NCBI GenBank assembly: GCA_900110015.1 | Contig: FOCD01000003.1 | Span: 124,001 to 188,000, forward strand | From: Terribacillus saccharophilus | GTDB lineage: Bacteria > Bacillota > Bacilli > Bacillales > Amphibacillaceae | Direction of reading: 5' to 3' | Length of the DNA: 64,000 nt | In this document: positions 34,610-43,436 of the stretch, piece after piece | How the letters are laid out: each line of letters starts with the position of its first letter | Numbering within the stretch: position 1 is the first letter of the stretch | Translations under genes and position numbers: made by a program | Notes under the pieces: generated by a model | What the model was told of the DNA's origin: nothing | The model's database searches: none | What the model saw: only the letters and a program-made list of their open reading frames with translations

Positions 34610-35197
34610 TCACCTGGAAACATACCTGTTCCCATGCACCCAGAAACGCCACGGAAAATCTTTGGCTTCCTGTGCATTTGGAATTCCGATTCTCGGTCCC
34701 GTTTCTACTTGCTCTGGGTTGTACCCTTCTGTGATATATAACGGCGGATTGATAAAATGACCGCCATAATGTGACTGGATTATGCCCATTGCCTGACATA
34801 GCTTTCCGGGGCCATTCGTTAGCTCCCTTGGCTTTCGTCCAGGCCTGCGCGTTTCCATAAGGGGCATTCCATCCTTTGGTTCAAGCGCCCGTATGAGGAC
34901 TGCCTCCGGTATTTCAGCATCTGCACTTACTACATTGAGCAGCACTTGACGATGCATTGTATACGTATAAATATGGCCCGGTGTATGGAACATGATTTCC
35001 GTCCGTTTTGTTCGCCGGTTATTGAAGCTATGCGCAGCACGATCGAGTGCTCCGCGATACGCTTCTGTCTCTACGATATAGCCGGAGGTGATTCCTTCCG
35101 ATGTTTCATGTACAAGCAGGCATCCTAATAAGCTTTGAGCCAGCTCTAGTGTAGGCTGCTGGTAAAACGACTGCGGCAGTGGCGGATAACTTGTCAT
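34610..35197 (-). CDS. aag: DNA-3-methyladenine glycosylase (AAG/MPG family)
   Basis: 195-aa alkyladenine DNA glycosylase fold enzyme that excises alkylated purines. Characteristic blocks are LAQSLLGCLLV, the catalytic Glu in GYIVETEAYRG, AAHSFNNRRTKR, IYTYTMH and NGPGKLCQAMGI. The C-terminus FPWRFWVHGN(R)YVSR is complete. It overlaps the MFS gene upstream by four bases (ATGA), so the two are translationally coupled. Confidence 0.92.
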   Translation of the reverse strand: MTSYPPLPQSFYQQPTLELAQSLLGCLLVHETSEGITSGYIVETEAYRGALDRAAHSFNNRRTKRTEIMFHTPGHIYTYTMHRQVLLNVVSADAEIPEAVLIRALEPKDGMPLMETRRPGRKPRELTNGPGKLCQAMGIIQSHYGGHFINPPLYITEGYNPEQVETGPRIGIPNAQEAKDFPWRFWVHGNRYVSR

Positions 35198-36435
35198 CTA
35201 ACATGCTCCTTCTTTAATACAGGTTTCAGATTTTGCTCCTTCCCTTTTAGCATTACCCAAACCTGGAATAAGAATGGGGCACCAATAATGACAAGGAAGG
35301 CTATGATAGTGAATATCGGAATCGGATGAACAGCACCGAAATGATCCAGCAGCATTCCTCCAATCAGCGGCCCTGCAACACTTCCAAAGCCCGTAAAGCC
35401 CATTGCACCGAAATAGGTCCCCTTCATATCAGGATTGGCAATTTCATCAATGAACATATCCGACATAGAGAATAACAGCACTTCTCCAACCGTGAACAGA
35501 ATTACTGCAGCGGCAATCCAGATGACTTCATGCAAAAAGGCCATGCTTAACAAACTGAGGGCAATCAGTACATTTCCAAGCATCAGGGACAATACGAGTG
35601 AATACTTTTTCGCAATAGCAACGATTGGATATTGTACAATTAAAACTGTCAAAGCATTCAATGTGAGCATCATACTGAATAGCCTTGCCCCATCCTCAAT
35701 ACTAGGTGTAGCAGCAAAAAACTGAGGTAAGGTAGCACTGAAATGCGAATACCCAAACACACTGATGGTGACCCCGATCAATAGGAACATAAACAGTGTG
35801 TCCTTTCGTGTCACATTAAAAGCTTCACGGACACTAATCCTATTTGCTCCTGCTGCAGCTGTTTCTTCCACTTTGACACGTAAAAATTGAAAAATAAGCA
35901 CAAGTCCGTATGCGAAATAAACCAAAGCCGCAATTAGAAATGGCGCTGTAGAAGAAGCGGAACCAAGGTACAGACCCAAAAGAGGACCAAATACGACACC
36001 TATGTTGATTGCGGTATAGCGCATATTGAAAACGAGTAAACGGTTCTTTTGATCGGTCACATCTGACAAAAGAGCTTTGGATGTTGGTTCGAACAAAGAA
36101 CGGCATAATCCATTCAGTGCATTCATGACAAAGAATACCCAGATAGCATCCGCCAGGGCAAACCCTACAAATACCCCACACCAGCCAAATATACTGATGC
36201 TGATAATTTTCTTTCTGCCGAATCGATCAGAAAAGTATCCGCCGTAGAAGCTGGACAGAATGCCAACCAAGGAACTGATAGCGATAATCAGGCCGGTGAA
36301 TCCTGCTGATGCCCCTTTCTCCTGCGTCAGATAGATTGCTAAAAAAGGAATACTCATACTTGTAGCCATCCTGCCGAACACCGTTCCGATAATAATTGTC
36401 CAGCTGTAAGGATGGAGTGTGCGTAAAACGTGCAT
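35194..36435 (-). CDS. MFS transporter, drug-efflux type
   Basis: 413-aa major facilitator with twelve helices. The motif A region GGYFSDRFGRKK lies between helices 2 and 3, and the second-half GPLIGGMLLDHFGA is also present. It resembles proton-driven multidrug efflux proteins of the YitG/MdtG kind; the substrate is unknown. Start ATG at 36435 follows GAGGAG. Coupled to the downstream base-excision glycosylase, which may reflect a shared response to alkylating or toxic compounds, though this is inference. Confidence 0.88.
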   Translation of the reverse strand: MHVLRTLHPYSWTIIIGTVFGRMATSMSIPFLAIYLTQEKGASAGFTGLIIAISSLVGILSSFYGGYFSDRFGRKKIISISIFGWCGVFVGFALADAIWVFFVMNALNGLCRSLFEPTSKALLSDVTDQKNRLLVFNMRYTAINIGVVFGPLLGLYLGSASSTAPFLIAALVYFAYGLVLIFQFLRVKVEETAAAGANRISVREAFNVTRKDTLFMFLLIGVTISVFGYSHFSATLPQFFAATPSIEDGARLFSMMLTLNALTVLIVQYPIVAIAKKYSLVLSLMLGNVLIALSLLSMAFLHEVIWIAAAVILFTVGEVLLFSMSDMFIDEIANPDMKGTYFGAMGFTGFGSVAGPLIGGMLLDHFGAVHPIPIFTIIAFLVIIGAPFLFQVWVMLKGKEQNLKPVLKKEHVR

Positions 36436-36518
36436 GCTGTCTCAACTCCTCATAATCCAAATTATAGCAGATTACAAGGCTTCTGTTTTTGCATTCCCGG
36501 CCTGCTTGTAAATTAATC

Positions 36519-36546
36519 AAAAAAGAACCAGACTCACGTCTGATCC
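36519..36546 (-). terminator. Terminator of mscL
   Basis: Hairpin of CAGAC and GTCTG arms with flanking pairs overlapping the mscL 3' end, followed by T6 on the minus strand. Confidence 0.7.
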
Positions 36547-36929
36547 TTCATTTTTTCTTCTTTTTTCATTAAGTCACGAATTTCCGTAAGCAGCTCCTGT
36601 TCGACAGTCAGTTTTTCAACAACCTCTTCTGTCTGTGGCTGTTTGCGCTTCAATCTATTCATGACTTTGACGACCATAAATAGTGCTGCCGCTATCAAGA
36701 AGAAATTAAGTACAGTTTGAATGAATGCTCCATACTTCACTACAGCGCTGCCAACAGTGAACTGCAGCCCGCTAAAGTCATGCCCTCCGGTAATAATACC
36801 GATGAGTGGCATGATGATATCGTTGACAAGGGATGTTGTAATGGCACTGAATGCGGAGCCGATCACTACGGCTACAGCCAAATCCACAACGTTACCTCGC
36901 AACGCAAACTCTTTAAATTCCTTGAACAT
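36534..36929 (-). CDS. mscL: Large-conductance mechanosensitive channel MscL
   Basis: 131-aa two-helix channel subunit. The N-terminal [20 protein letters not shown] amphipathic helix and pore helix, the periplasmic loop and the second helix ([17 protein letters not shown]) are typical; the C-terminal bundle [12 protein letters not shown] is present. It forms a pentamer that opens at extreme membrane tension during hypo-osmotic shock. Start ATG at 36929 after AAGGAGG. Confidence 0.97.
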   Translation of the reverse strand: MFKEFKEFALRGNVVDLAVAVVIGSAFSAITTSLVNDIIMPLIGIITGGHDFSGLQFTVGSAVVKYGAFIQTVLNFFLIAAALFMVVKVMNRLKRKQPQTEEVVEKLTVEQELLTEIRDLMKKEEKMKDQT

Positions 36930-37000
36930 CGTATGTATACCTCCTTAAAGCTAGTACCATTCTTACGCATCTATTTCCCTTTTTCAAGTATAGCCATTAC

Positions 37001-37032
37001 AAAAATAAACGAGACCCCCTGTGGAGTCTCGT
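37001..37032 (-). terminator. Terminator of nadE
   Basis: CGAGACTCC pairs with GGGGTCTCG, with T-rich sequence following on the minus strand. Confidence 0.75.
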
Positions 37033-37040
37033 CTATTTTA

Positions 37041-37865
37041 TTATAATTCCTTCCACCAGTCATCGTGGATGGTGGCTGGCATCTGCCGTTTATGGGTTGT
37101 TTTGAAGTAACGATCCTCCAAAAGTTTAGCTGTTTTCTCTTCGATAATTTTCCCTTCGAGATAATCATCGATATCCTCATAAGAAAGTCCAAGTTCTGTT
37201 TCGTCGGCTTGTCCAGGATTCTCATCCAGCAAATCAGCTGTCGGCGCTTTTTCATACAGACGTTTTGGTGCTCCCAGTTCGATAAGAAGCTGTTTACCTT
37301 GACGCTTGTTCAGACCGCTCAATGGAAGAATGTCTGCTCCGCCATCGCCGTACTTCGTGTAGAAACCGGTAATAGCCTCAGCTGCATGATCTGTCCCGAT
37401 GACCAGCAATCCTTCTTGACCACCGATTGCATATTGGGCGATCATGCGCATACGCGCCTTGATGTTTCCTTTGTGGTAATCAGCAAGCTCGTCGCCAGTA
37501 GCATCTTTATATGCTTTCGCCGCTTCTGAAACCGGGGATTTAATATTGTACACATAAGATTCAATCGGCTTAATGAAATCCAATGCAAGCTGAGCATCTT
37601 CTTCATCCGCTTGTTCACCATGCGGCAGACGGACAGCAGCAAAGGTCACATCCTTGCCTTCTTTCTTCAGCTCTTCAATCGCCACTTGTGCAAGGCGTCC
37701 TGCCAATGTAGAATCCTGCCCGCCGCTAATACCAAGAACGAATCCTTTAGCACCAGTTTTAAGCAAATAATCTTTCAGGAAGTCGATTCGGCTGCGGATC
37801 TCCTGTTTAGCATCTATTGTTGGTTTTACTTGCAGCTCTGAAATAATTCTGGATTGATTAGACAT
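37041..37865 (-). CDS. nadE: Ammonia-dependent NAD synthetase NadE
   Basis: 274-aa enzyme converting deamido-NAD to NAD with ammonia and ATP. The ATP-pyrophosphatase P-loop SGGQDSTL (about 45-52), [37 protein letters not shown] and the C-terminal [12 protein letters not shown] are all conserved. Length equals B. subtilis NadE, with no glutaminase domain. A TATAAT element and GGAGG precede the start at 37865. Confidence 0.96.
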   Translation of the reverse strand: MSNQSRIISELQVKPTIDAKQEIRSRIDFLKDYLLKTGAKGFVLGISGGQDSTLAGRLAQVAIEELKKEGKDVTFAAVRLPHGEQADEEDAQLALDFIKPIESYVYNIKSPVSEAAKAYKDATGDELADYHKGNIKARMRMIAQYAIGGQEGLLVIGTDHAAEAITGFYTKYGDGGADILPLSGLNKRQGKQLLIELGAPKRLYEKAPTADLLDENPGQADETELGLSYEDIDDYLEGKIIEEKTAKLLEDRYFKTTHKRQMPATIHDDWWKEL

Positions 37866-37981
37866 AATTTTGCCTCCTCGATAATGATTATATTTCTCTT
37901 TTCCCTCTCAAGCTGGAACGTAATCTATTTATGTATCATGCTCTCTTTTACTAGTATAAACCAATCACATCATAAAAGACG

Positions 37982-38019
37982 AAAAATAAAACCCGCGGAA
38001 TCAGTTCTCCGCGGGTTTG
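37982..38019 (-). terminator. Terminator overlapping the 51-aa gene
   Basis: AACCCGCGG pairs with CCGCGGGTT. The stop codon of the 51-aa gene is in the loop, and TTTATTTTT follows on the minus strand. Confidence 0.85.
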
Positions 38020-38156
38020 TTGTTCAAATATGCTTCCATGTCCTCCATCGTCTTTTCCATACGCTGGACATCTATATCAAAATCAAGGTCTGTTGAACGA
38101 AAGAATGGATCGTTAAATGTGAAAAGCTCTGCAATGTAGTTTTCATAAGCTCGCAT
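38001..38156 (-). CDS. 51-aa small protein, unknown
   Basis: Short frame with AAAGGAGAT at good spacing before the ATG at 38156; another ATG three codons earlier lies inside that site. The product is acidic and soluble, with ENYIAELFTFNDPFF at the start and a probable helix (VQRMEKTMEDMEAYL). It ends inside a strong terminator hairpin, which is usual for real genes here. Not recognised; function unknown. Confidence 0.6.
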   Translation of the reverse strand: MRAYENYIAELFTFNDPFFRSTDLDFDIDVQRMEKTMEDMEAYLNNKPAEN

Positions 38157-38312
38157 CGCAACCATCTCCTTTCCAATTCTTCTTTCGTCTATTCTAGCCT
38201 AAATCCCTTCTGAAAAAAACCCATCCAAAGGAACTTATTCAGAGGCCCAGCGTTTTAGAACATGCTGTTTTTGTCAATAACTTTTCTTATGTATTAAAAG
38301 GAGGCAAAGGAA

Positions 38313-39182
38313 ATGGATTTATATGATTTTATGAAAGAAGGCAATCCCGGAAAGAAGCAATCCCGCCAGCCTGGCATTCAGCATGAGATGGATCCGCTCC
38401 CAATTGAAGAATTCGACCATTGGAAGGGCAGCGGGAAACTGCAGGGCAAAGTTATTCTTATTACAGGGGGCGACAGCGGCATCGGGCGTGCTGTAGCTAT
38501 TGCTTATGCAAAAGAAGGAGCTGACGTAGCTATATCCTATCTGGATGAGCAGGAGGATGCAGAATATGCGAAGAAGCGGATCGAACAAGAAGGTGTCAAA
38601 TGTGTTCTGTATCCTGGCGATATAAGCGACGCTACCTTTTGTGAAAACCTTATAAAACAAGTTATACAGGATTTTAATAAGCTTGATATCTTGGTCAACA
38701 ATGCTGCACGCCAGGAAGTACAGAACGATTTGACGAATATCACGCCAGAGCAGCTAGAACGGACATTCCGGACAAATTTCTTTAGCTACTTTTACCTGAC
38801 TCGTGCTGCTCTGCCGCATCTTGGAAAAGGGAACTGTATCATTAATACATCTTCCGTCACTCCGTATATCGGCAACCCTACTTTGATCGATTATACTTCC
38901 ACAAAAGGAGCAATCGTTGCCTTCACTCGATCATTGGCAAAAGGATTGGCTAGCAAAGGAATACGAGTGAATGGAGTTGCACCTGGCCCGATTTGGACGC
39001 CGCTCATTCCGGCTACCTTACCGCAAGACGGAATAGAAAATTTCGGTACCCAGACTCCGCTCGGCAGACCTGGCCAGCCTGTCGATCTCATCGGCAGCTA
39101 TGTTCTGCTCGCTTCCGATGAAGCTGCCTACATTACCGGACAATTCATCCATGTAAACGGCGGAGATTACATGTCATCTTAA
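38313..39182 (+). CDS. SDR oxidoreductase, YhdF/YdaD-like
   Basis: 289-aa short-chain dehydrogenase with the roughly 40-residue N-terminal extension (KQSRQPGIQHEMDPLP) typical of the Bacillus YhdF/YdaD/YhxC general-stress group. Cofactor motif TGGDSGIG near 51, VNNAA, Ser in NTSSVT, YTSTK active site, and the C-terminal GQFIHVNGGD. The substrate is unknown; glucose or other alcohols are often proposed. Start ATG at 38313 after AAAAGGAGGC. Relatives of this group are stress-induced, but I saw no clear sigma-B promoter here. Confidence 0.9.
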   Translation: MDLYDFMKEGNPGKKQSRQPGIQHEMDPLPIEEFDHWKGSGKLQGKVILITGGDSGIGRAVAIAYAKEGADVAISYLDEQEDAEYAKKRIEQEGVKCVLYPGDISDATFCENLIKQVIQDFNKLDILVNNAARQEVQNDLTNITPEQLERTFRTNFFSYFYLTRAALPHLGKGNCIINTSSVTPYIGNPTLIDYTSTKGAIVAFTRSLAKGLASKGIRVNGVAPGPIWTPLIPATLPQDGIENFGTQTPLGRPGQPVDLIGSYVLLASDEAAYITGQFIHVNGGDYMSS

Positions 39183-39185
39183 TAA

Positions 39186-39217
39186 AATAAGGAAGCCGCA
39201 TATGCGGCTTCCTTATT
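39186..39217. terminator. Terminator between convergent genes
   Basis: AATAAGGAAGCCGCAT and ATGCGGCTTCCTTATT form a perfect palindrome between the SDR gene and the CDF gene. Confidence 0.85.
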
Positions 39218-40172
39218 CTTTGCTTTTCCATACTTGCGTTTTATCGTCCTCATCAAATTCAATGGTGACATCTGTAACGCCTCTATGCTCCAATATTTGA
39301 GCTTCCAGCCGATCTCTGATGTCATCAGCATCCGCCACTGTAATAGTCGGATCAATTTCCAGTGTAGCTTCCACGTGGAATGATTCCCCTTCTTTTACAA
39401 CCGTCATTTCCTGGACGTCTCGCACATCCCTATCTGCAAATAAGATATTCCCGATTTTGTCAGCCATCTCTTCATCAGCTTCTCCGATGACACCAGCTGC
39501 ATTATCAAGGAAAACACGTCCAACGACAAGAAACATCATTGCACCAATTATGATAGAAGCGATTCCTTCAGCCTGATAAAACGGTGTGTAAGCAGCAATT
39601 AAAATGGCAATGATGGCAACCAATCCGCCGCTAGTAGCAACTAGGTCTTCCATGAACACCAATTTTGTAGCTGGTTTCGCTCGTTTTACATACACGAAGC
39701 TCATTGGAATGACCGCCAGCCCTTTTGCACCTGATTCACTCTCATGGGCGATCTCACGCATCGCTTTAAGCAATACGAATCCCTCAAGAATACAGCCTAG
39801 TGCTAGCACTGTGATACTTATCCATAATCCCTCTGATTCTGATGGATGCGCCAGATGTGCAATTCCTTCACGAATGGTTTCGTAAGCAAGGATACCCACG
39901 ATTAATACTGCGCCGAGCAGCACCAAGTTGACAGCCCGGCCGAATCCTCCCGGGAACCGCTCTGTAGGGGCTTTTTTACTGAGTGCTGAGCCAACATAGA
40001 CGAACAGCTGGTTAGCGGCATCCCCAAAACTATGCATCGTTTCTGCAAACATAGCCACATTCCCTGTCAATAAGAAAGCTCCTCCTTTGACAAGTGCAAT
40101 GACCAAATTGACCACCGCAGCCAATGCGGCTGATTTACTTCCTTGACGTAACAGGCTTACATATTCCTTCAT
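39213..40172 (-). CDS. Cation diffusion facilitator (CDF) family transporter
   Basis: 319-aa CDF protein with about six helices in residues 12-215 and a cytosolic ferredoxin-like domain (about 225-310). A first metal site is visible in AETMHSFGDAANQ (His and Asp four apart). The family exports Zn, Mn, Fe or Co against protons. It resembles the YdbO/SLC30A9-like branch, which has FPGGFGRAVNLVLLGA where other members have YPFG. The metal cannot be assigned. Start ATG at 40172 after GAAGGAAG. Confidence 0.88.
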   Translation of the reverse strand: MKEYVSLLRQGSKSAALAAVVNLVIALVKGGAFLLTGNVAMFAETMHSFGDAANQLFVYVGSALSKKAPTERFPGGFGRAVNLVLLGAVLIVGILAYETIREGIAHLAHPSESEGLWISITVLALGCILEGFVLLKAMREIAHESESGAKGLAVIPMSFVYVKRAKPATKLVFMEDLVATSGGLVAIIAILIAAYTPFYQAEGIASIIIGAMMFLVVGRVFLDNAAGVIGEADEEMADKIGNILFADRDVRDVQEMTVVKEGESFHVEATLEIDPTITVADADDIRDRLEAQILEHRGVTDVTIEFDEDDKTQVWKSKE

Positions 40173-40289
40173 GCTGTCTCTTCCTTCTTTGTGATTTTAT
40201 ATGTAGCAGTTTATGGTAACAATATTTTTAGCATAGCATACATTGAATGCAACGCGCCCCCTTATGCTCAAGGCGCAAGAAGACAGGAT

Positions 40290-40315
40290 GTTTTAGTTTG
40301 AGTAGAAACGGTTAT
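40290..40315 (+). promoter_or_regulatory. Weak sigma-B-like promoter
   Basis: GTTTTA, 14 bp, GGTTAT, about 100 bp before the HD-domain gene. One mismatch in the -10. Confidence 0.3.
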
Positions 40316-40414
40316 TCCATATACATGAAATCCGTATTTTTTTCACTTGCAGTCTTTCGCTCAACGTGTTAATATCTTGAACAATATACTTTTACAGAGA
40401 AAGGAGATAAAAAA

Positions 40415-40945
40415 ATGAGAAAAGTAACATTAGAACAGATTTATACACATCCAATTGCACAGAAATATCTCGGACGTTCCGGGCAAGCGCATGCTATTTC
40501 GGTTGCGGAGCACGCACTAATCATCAGTGAGAAAAAGCAGGTCGATCCAGACACAGCCGTAAAAGCTGCATTGCTGCATGATATTGGTCATTATGAATGG
40601 TATAGCGATGGCAAGTGGGATTATGATTTGTATAAACAAAATGATATCCATGCTATCAAGGGTGCTGCCCGAGCACATAAACTCTTGATTCGCTTAGGTG
40701 AAGATCCGCAGGCTGCCAAAGCAATCTCCTTGGCAATCCTTCTGCACACAGACTCTTACCTGCCCGAACACAATCTGAAGCTTGACCCATTGCAGCAAGT
40801 AGTAGCGGAAGCAGATACAGCTGATGAAGAGACAGGCGGTGCACATCATTACAAGACCATCTCTCAGCAAGAAGCACTAAAACGCATACGGAAATTGGAC
40901 GCAAGCATCGAGAAGCGCATGATAAGACAAGTCCAGACAAGCTGA
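40415..40945 (+). CDS. HD-domain phosphohydrolase
   Basis: 176-aa HD-superfamily protein. Metal ligands are visible in SVAEHALII (His), ALLHDIGHYEW (the HD pair near residue 54) and AEADTADE (Asp near 133). Small HD proteins hydrolyse nucleotides or other phosphoesters; the substrate is unknown. Start ATG at 40415 after AAAGGAGA. Monocistronic. Confidence 0.87.
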   Translation: MRKVTLEQIYTHPIAQKYLGRSGQAHAISVAEHALIISEKKQVDPDTAVKAALLHDIGHYEWYSDGKWDYDLYKQNDIHAIKGAARAHKLLIRLGEDPQAAKAISLAILLHTDSYLPEHNLKLDPLQQVVAEADTADEETGGAHHYKTISQQEALKRIRKLDASIEKRMIRQVQTS

Positions 40946-41081
40946 TCATGTCCGCTTCCTCCCCCCTTCCTTAAATCTCCTATCTTTCCTTTCAAAACTT
41001 CGTTTCAAAACGTGCAATCTAGTTCCTATTCCGCTATGCTAGAATTACAATATACGAGATTTCAAAAGGAGAATAGCGAAT

Positions 41082-41600
41082 TTGCACTGGAAAAGGATTA
41101 TAGTAACTACTTTGCTTATGACAGTTGCAGCGTTAATCCTATTCGGCTTTTTGCATATAGAGCAGCTTCCACCAAATCAATCCACTCCCACTGATTCCAT
41201 GAATGCAGACGACATTACCGGCCTCCATCCTACAGTAGAAAAGAATATGAACGAACTAATAGAAAAAACTTCTGATATCGGTATCTCCATTATCATTACG
41301 GATGACTATCGATCCAAGGAAGAACAAGACAAGCTATACGCCCAAGGGCGAACAACTGAGGGACAAATCGTCACTCAAGTCCAAGGCGGAGAATCTATGC
41401 ATAATTATGGACTCGCCATTGACTTCGCCTTGGAACCGGAACCTGGCAATGTAATCTGGGATATGGAATACGACGGAAACAAGAACGGGGAATCTGACTG
41501 GATGGAAGTAGTCGATATCGCCAAAGAACTCGGCTTCGAATGGGGCGGAGATTGGCCAGGATTCAAGGATTATCCGCATCTGGAAATGCATATTGATTAA
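41082..41600 (+). CDS. M15 family peptidoglycan peptidase, CwlK/VanY-like
   Basis: 172-aa exported zinc peptidase. An N-terminal signal anchor (about residues 5-25) is followed by an M15C domain: ITDDYRSKEEQDKLYAQGRT, the metal motif SMHNYGLAIDFA (His and Asp ligands) and the final HLEMH with the third ligand. By analogy with CwlK it would cut the L-Ala-D-Glu or D-Ala-D-Ala link of cell-wall peptides. The start is TTG at 41082 after AAAAGGAG. Monocistronic. Confidence 0.9.
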   Translation: MHWKRIIVTTLLMTVAALILFGFLHIEQLPPNQSTPTDSMNADDITGLHPTVEKNMNELIEKTSDIGISIIITDDYRSKEEQDKLYAQGRTTEGQIVTQVQGGESMHNYGLAIDFALEPEPGNVIWDMEYDGNKNGESDWMEVVDIAKELGFEWGGDWPGFKDYPHLEMHID

Positions 41601-41604
41601 TGAG

Positions 41605-41632
41605 AAAAAGCGCCACGTCAGGTGCTTTTTTT
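41605..41632 (+). terminator. Terminator of the M15 peptidase gene
   Basis: AAAAAGC.CC pairs with GG.GCTTTTT, ending in T7. Confidence 0.7.
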
Positions 41633-41845
41633 AGTTTCTGAAAATCTTGTTCATCATAAAAGGAAAGTATTGTAAAATGAGATGATATTAATGTAAAATA
41701 TTATTATATAATTCAGAATATATAGTCTGTGTTAGTAATACAAAATAAATAACGTCCACAATCCTTTTCCCCATCTCGCTTCAAAACCCTCTTAGTCAGT
41801 TCACTTTGATGAAACCTATAAAATTACTTTAGAAAGAGTGATGAT

Positions 41846-42166
41846 GTGAAAAAAACACTTGCCGTCTGTCTTACAATTGTCTCAGAGTTCCTGCTGATTT
41901 GGTTAATCGCGATTATTTTTTCTATTAATATGATGGAGATTCTTACTTTGGGAGGAATATTAGTATTTGCTGTCATATGGTTATTTTCATTAGCTGTTAG
42001 AAACTCCAACAATCAGTCCCATGCCCACAATAAAGGCTTTCTCGGATTTAAGACAGGAGACATACAACTTTTTCGTTTTCAAGTATCCCCTGTCATAATG
42101 GGCGTTCTTCTATTTGTTCTGATAAGCATAATCTTAACAGCTATATATTACGCTTCATATTTTTAA
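41846..42166 (+). CDS. Small membrane protein, unknown
   Basis: 106-aa protein with three hydrophobic segments (about residues 5-28, 33-50 and 82-103) and a hydrophilic His/Asn-rich loop (NSNNQSHAHNKG). Not recognised. The start is GTG at 41846 with AGAAAGAG upstream. The roughly 240 bp before it are notably AT-rich and hold no gene that I can see. It converges on another small membrane gene across a shared terminator. Confidence 0.65.
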   Translation: MKKTLAVCLTIVSEFLLIWLIAIIFSINMMEILTLGGILVFAVIWLFSLAVRNSNNQSHAHNKGFLGFKTGDIQLFRFQVSPVIMGVLLFVLISIILTAIYYASYF

Positions 42167-42174
42167 TAAAGATA

Positions 42175-42202
42175 CAAAAAAGCGCCCTCATGGGCGCTTT
42201 TT
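42175..42202. terminator. Terminator between two small membrane genes
   Basis: AAAAAAGCGCCC pairs with GGGCGCTTTTT around a TCAT loop; bidirectional. Confidence 0.85.
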
Positions 42203-42390
42203 CAGTTAGCAATGACAAGATAGGTGCTAAAACTAATGATATAGATAGCAAAACAAAAAACAGCTACGCGCATATAATTACTTGTAAGATCAAACAACAC
42301 CTTCAAGCCATTGGACAAAATTGCTGCTATTGTTAGCAAAAACGTAATACCAAGCATCAGCATAGCACCGAAAAAGATAATCTGCTCCAT
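42202..42390 (-). CDS. 62-aa two-helix membrane protein, unknown
   Basis: Two membrane helices (about residues 4-30 and 40-60) joined by a short KVLFDLTSNYMR linker. Start ATG at 42390 with AGAAGGAGAGAG upstream, and the stop adjoins a terminator, so translation is credible. Not recognised. Its convergent neighbour also encodes a small membrane protein; the two are unrelated in sequence. Confidence 0.65.
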   Translation of the reverse strand: MEQIIFFGAMLMLGITFLLTIAAILSNGLKVLFDLTSNYMRVAVFCFAIYIISFSTYLVIAN

Positions 42391-42503
42391 CTGGACTCTC
42401 TCCTTCTTTTATCCCTATTACGTCTTATAATAGAAGGAAAGCAGCACAAGCTCCTGTTGTTCCGCTAACATTAATTGCCTGGAAGTGACGATTTTGTCAC
42501 CTT

Positions 42504-43277
42504 TTACAGTTCTAACTGAGAAGGGTACAACGTCATACCGCCATCGACGAAAAGTGTAGTACCTGTGACGTAGCTTGCTTCCTTAGATGCAAGCCATGCA
42601 GCAGCTGCTGCAATCTCTTCTGGCTTACCGAAGGATTGCATCGGTATCTTCTTCATCTGCTTTGCTTCGTTTTCCGGTTTGGTATCTTCGTTCCGCTCCG
42701 TATCAATTGTTCCTGGTGCAATGGCGTTTACTCTGATTCCATTAGCTGCATACTCGAGTGCCATTGTTTCAGTTAATAACTTAATACCGCCCTTCGATGC
42801 AGCATAATGACTGTCAGAAGGTTTCGGAATTTGCTGGTGTACACTAGACATATTGATGATGCTGCCTTTTATATTATTCTCCAGCATATGACGCAAAGCC
42901 ACTTGGCCGCCGAGGAAAGTTCCGGTCAAATTAACATCAATCACACTTCTCCACGTTTCCTCTTTCATTTCGTGGAATGGCTCCGGTTTACCGAATCCAG
43001 AGTTATTTACCATCACATCCAACCCACCGAATTCGCTAAGAGCTGCATTTAGCAGTTTCTGAACCTCTTCTTTCTTGGAAACATCTGCTTGAATGACAAT
43101 TGCTTTCCCGCCAGCTTGGCGGATATTCTCGGCCGCTTGATTAGCTCCATTCTCGTCCCCATGATAATTAACGATAACATTCATGCCCTCTTGTCCGAAT
43201 CGTTCTGCAACTGCACGACCTATTCCTTTGGAAGAACCAGTGACGATAGCTGTCTTTCCTCTTAAATCATCATACAT
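42504..43277 (-). CDS. gdh: Glucose 1-dehydrogenase-type SDR
   Basis: 257-aa SDR close to Bacillus glucose 1-dehydrogenase: MYDDLRGKTAIVTG, cofactor loop GSSKGIG, the NVIVNYHGD switch, NNSGFG, INMSSVHQQIP, the catalytic YAASKGGIKL and the strongly conserved ASYVTGTTLFVDGGMTLYPS ending. It would oxidise beta-D-glucose to gluconolactone with NAD(P). In B. subtilis gdh is a forespore gene next to a sugar transporter; here it stands alone. Start ATG at 43277 after GAGAGGGG. Confidence 0.87.
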   Translation of the reverse strand: MYDDLRGKTAIVTGSSKGIGRAVAERFGQEGMNVIVNYHGDENGANQAAENIRQAGGKAIVIQADVSKKEEVQKLLNAALSEFGGLDVMVNNSGFGKPEPFHEMKEETWRSVIDVNLTGTFLGGQVALRHMLENNIKGSIINMSSVHQQIPKPSDSHYAASKGGIKLLTETMALEYAANGIRVNAIAPGTIDTERNEDTKPENEAKQMKKIPMQSFGKPEEIAAAAAWLASKEASYVTGTTLFVDGGMTLYPSQLEL

Positions 43278-43436
43278 GTCGATTTCCCCTCTCCCGATTT
43301 ATGTTCTTCTCTGCTTTTCCCCCAATCACTTCACAAGAAACTTTTCTACAAAATAGGACTTTTTCTAGTGAATCTCTTCACTTTCTGGTACTTCTTACCG
43401 ATATAAAGGAAAAACATGTGCAGAGGAGCTCGTTTT

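Noticed and set aside
37879-37893. Fur-like sequence (CGATAATGATTATAT) before nadE
   Set aside because: Three mismatches to the Fur consensus, explained by an overlapping TATAAT promoter element; NAD synthetase is not an expected Fur target.
38271-38299. TTGTCA-17-TTAAAA as promoter of the SDR at 38313
   Set aside because: The -10 would overlap the ribosome binding site, so transcripts would start inside it.
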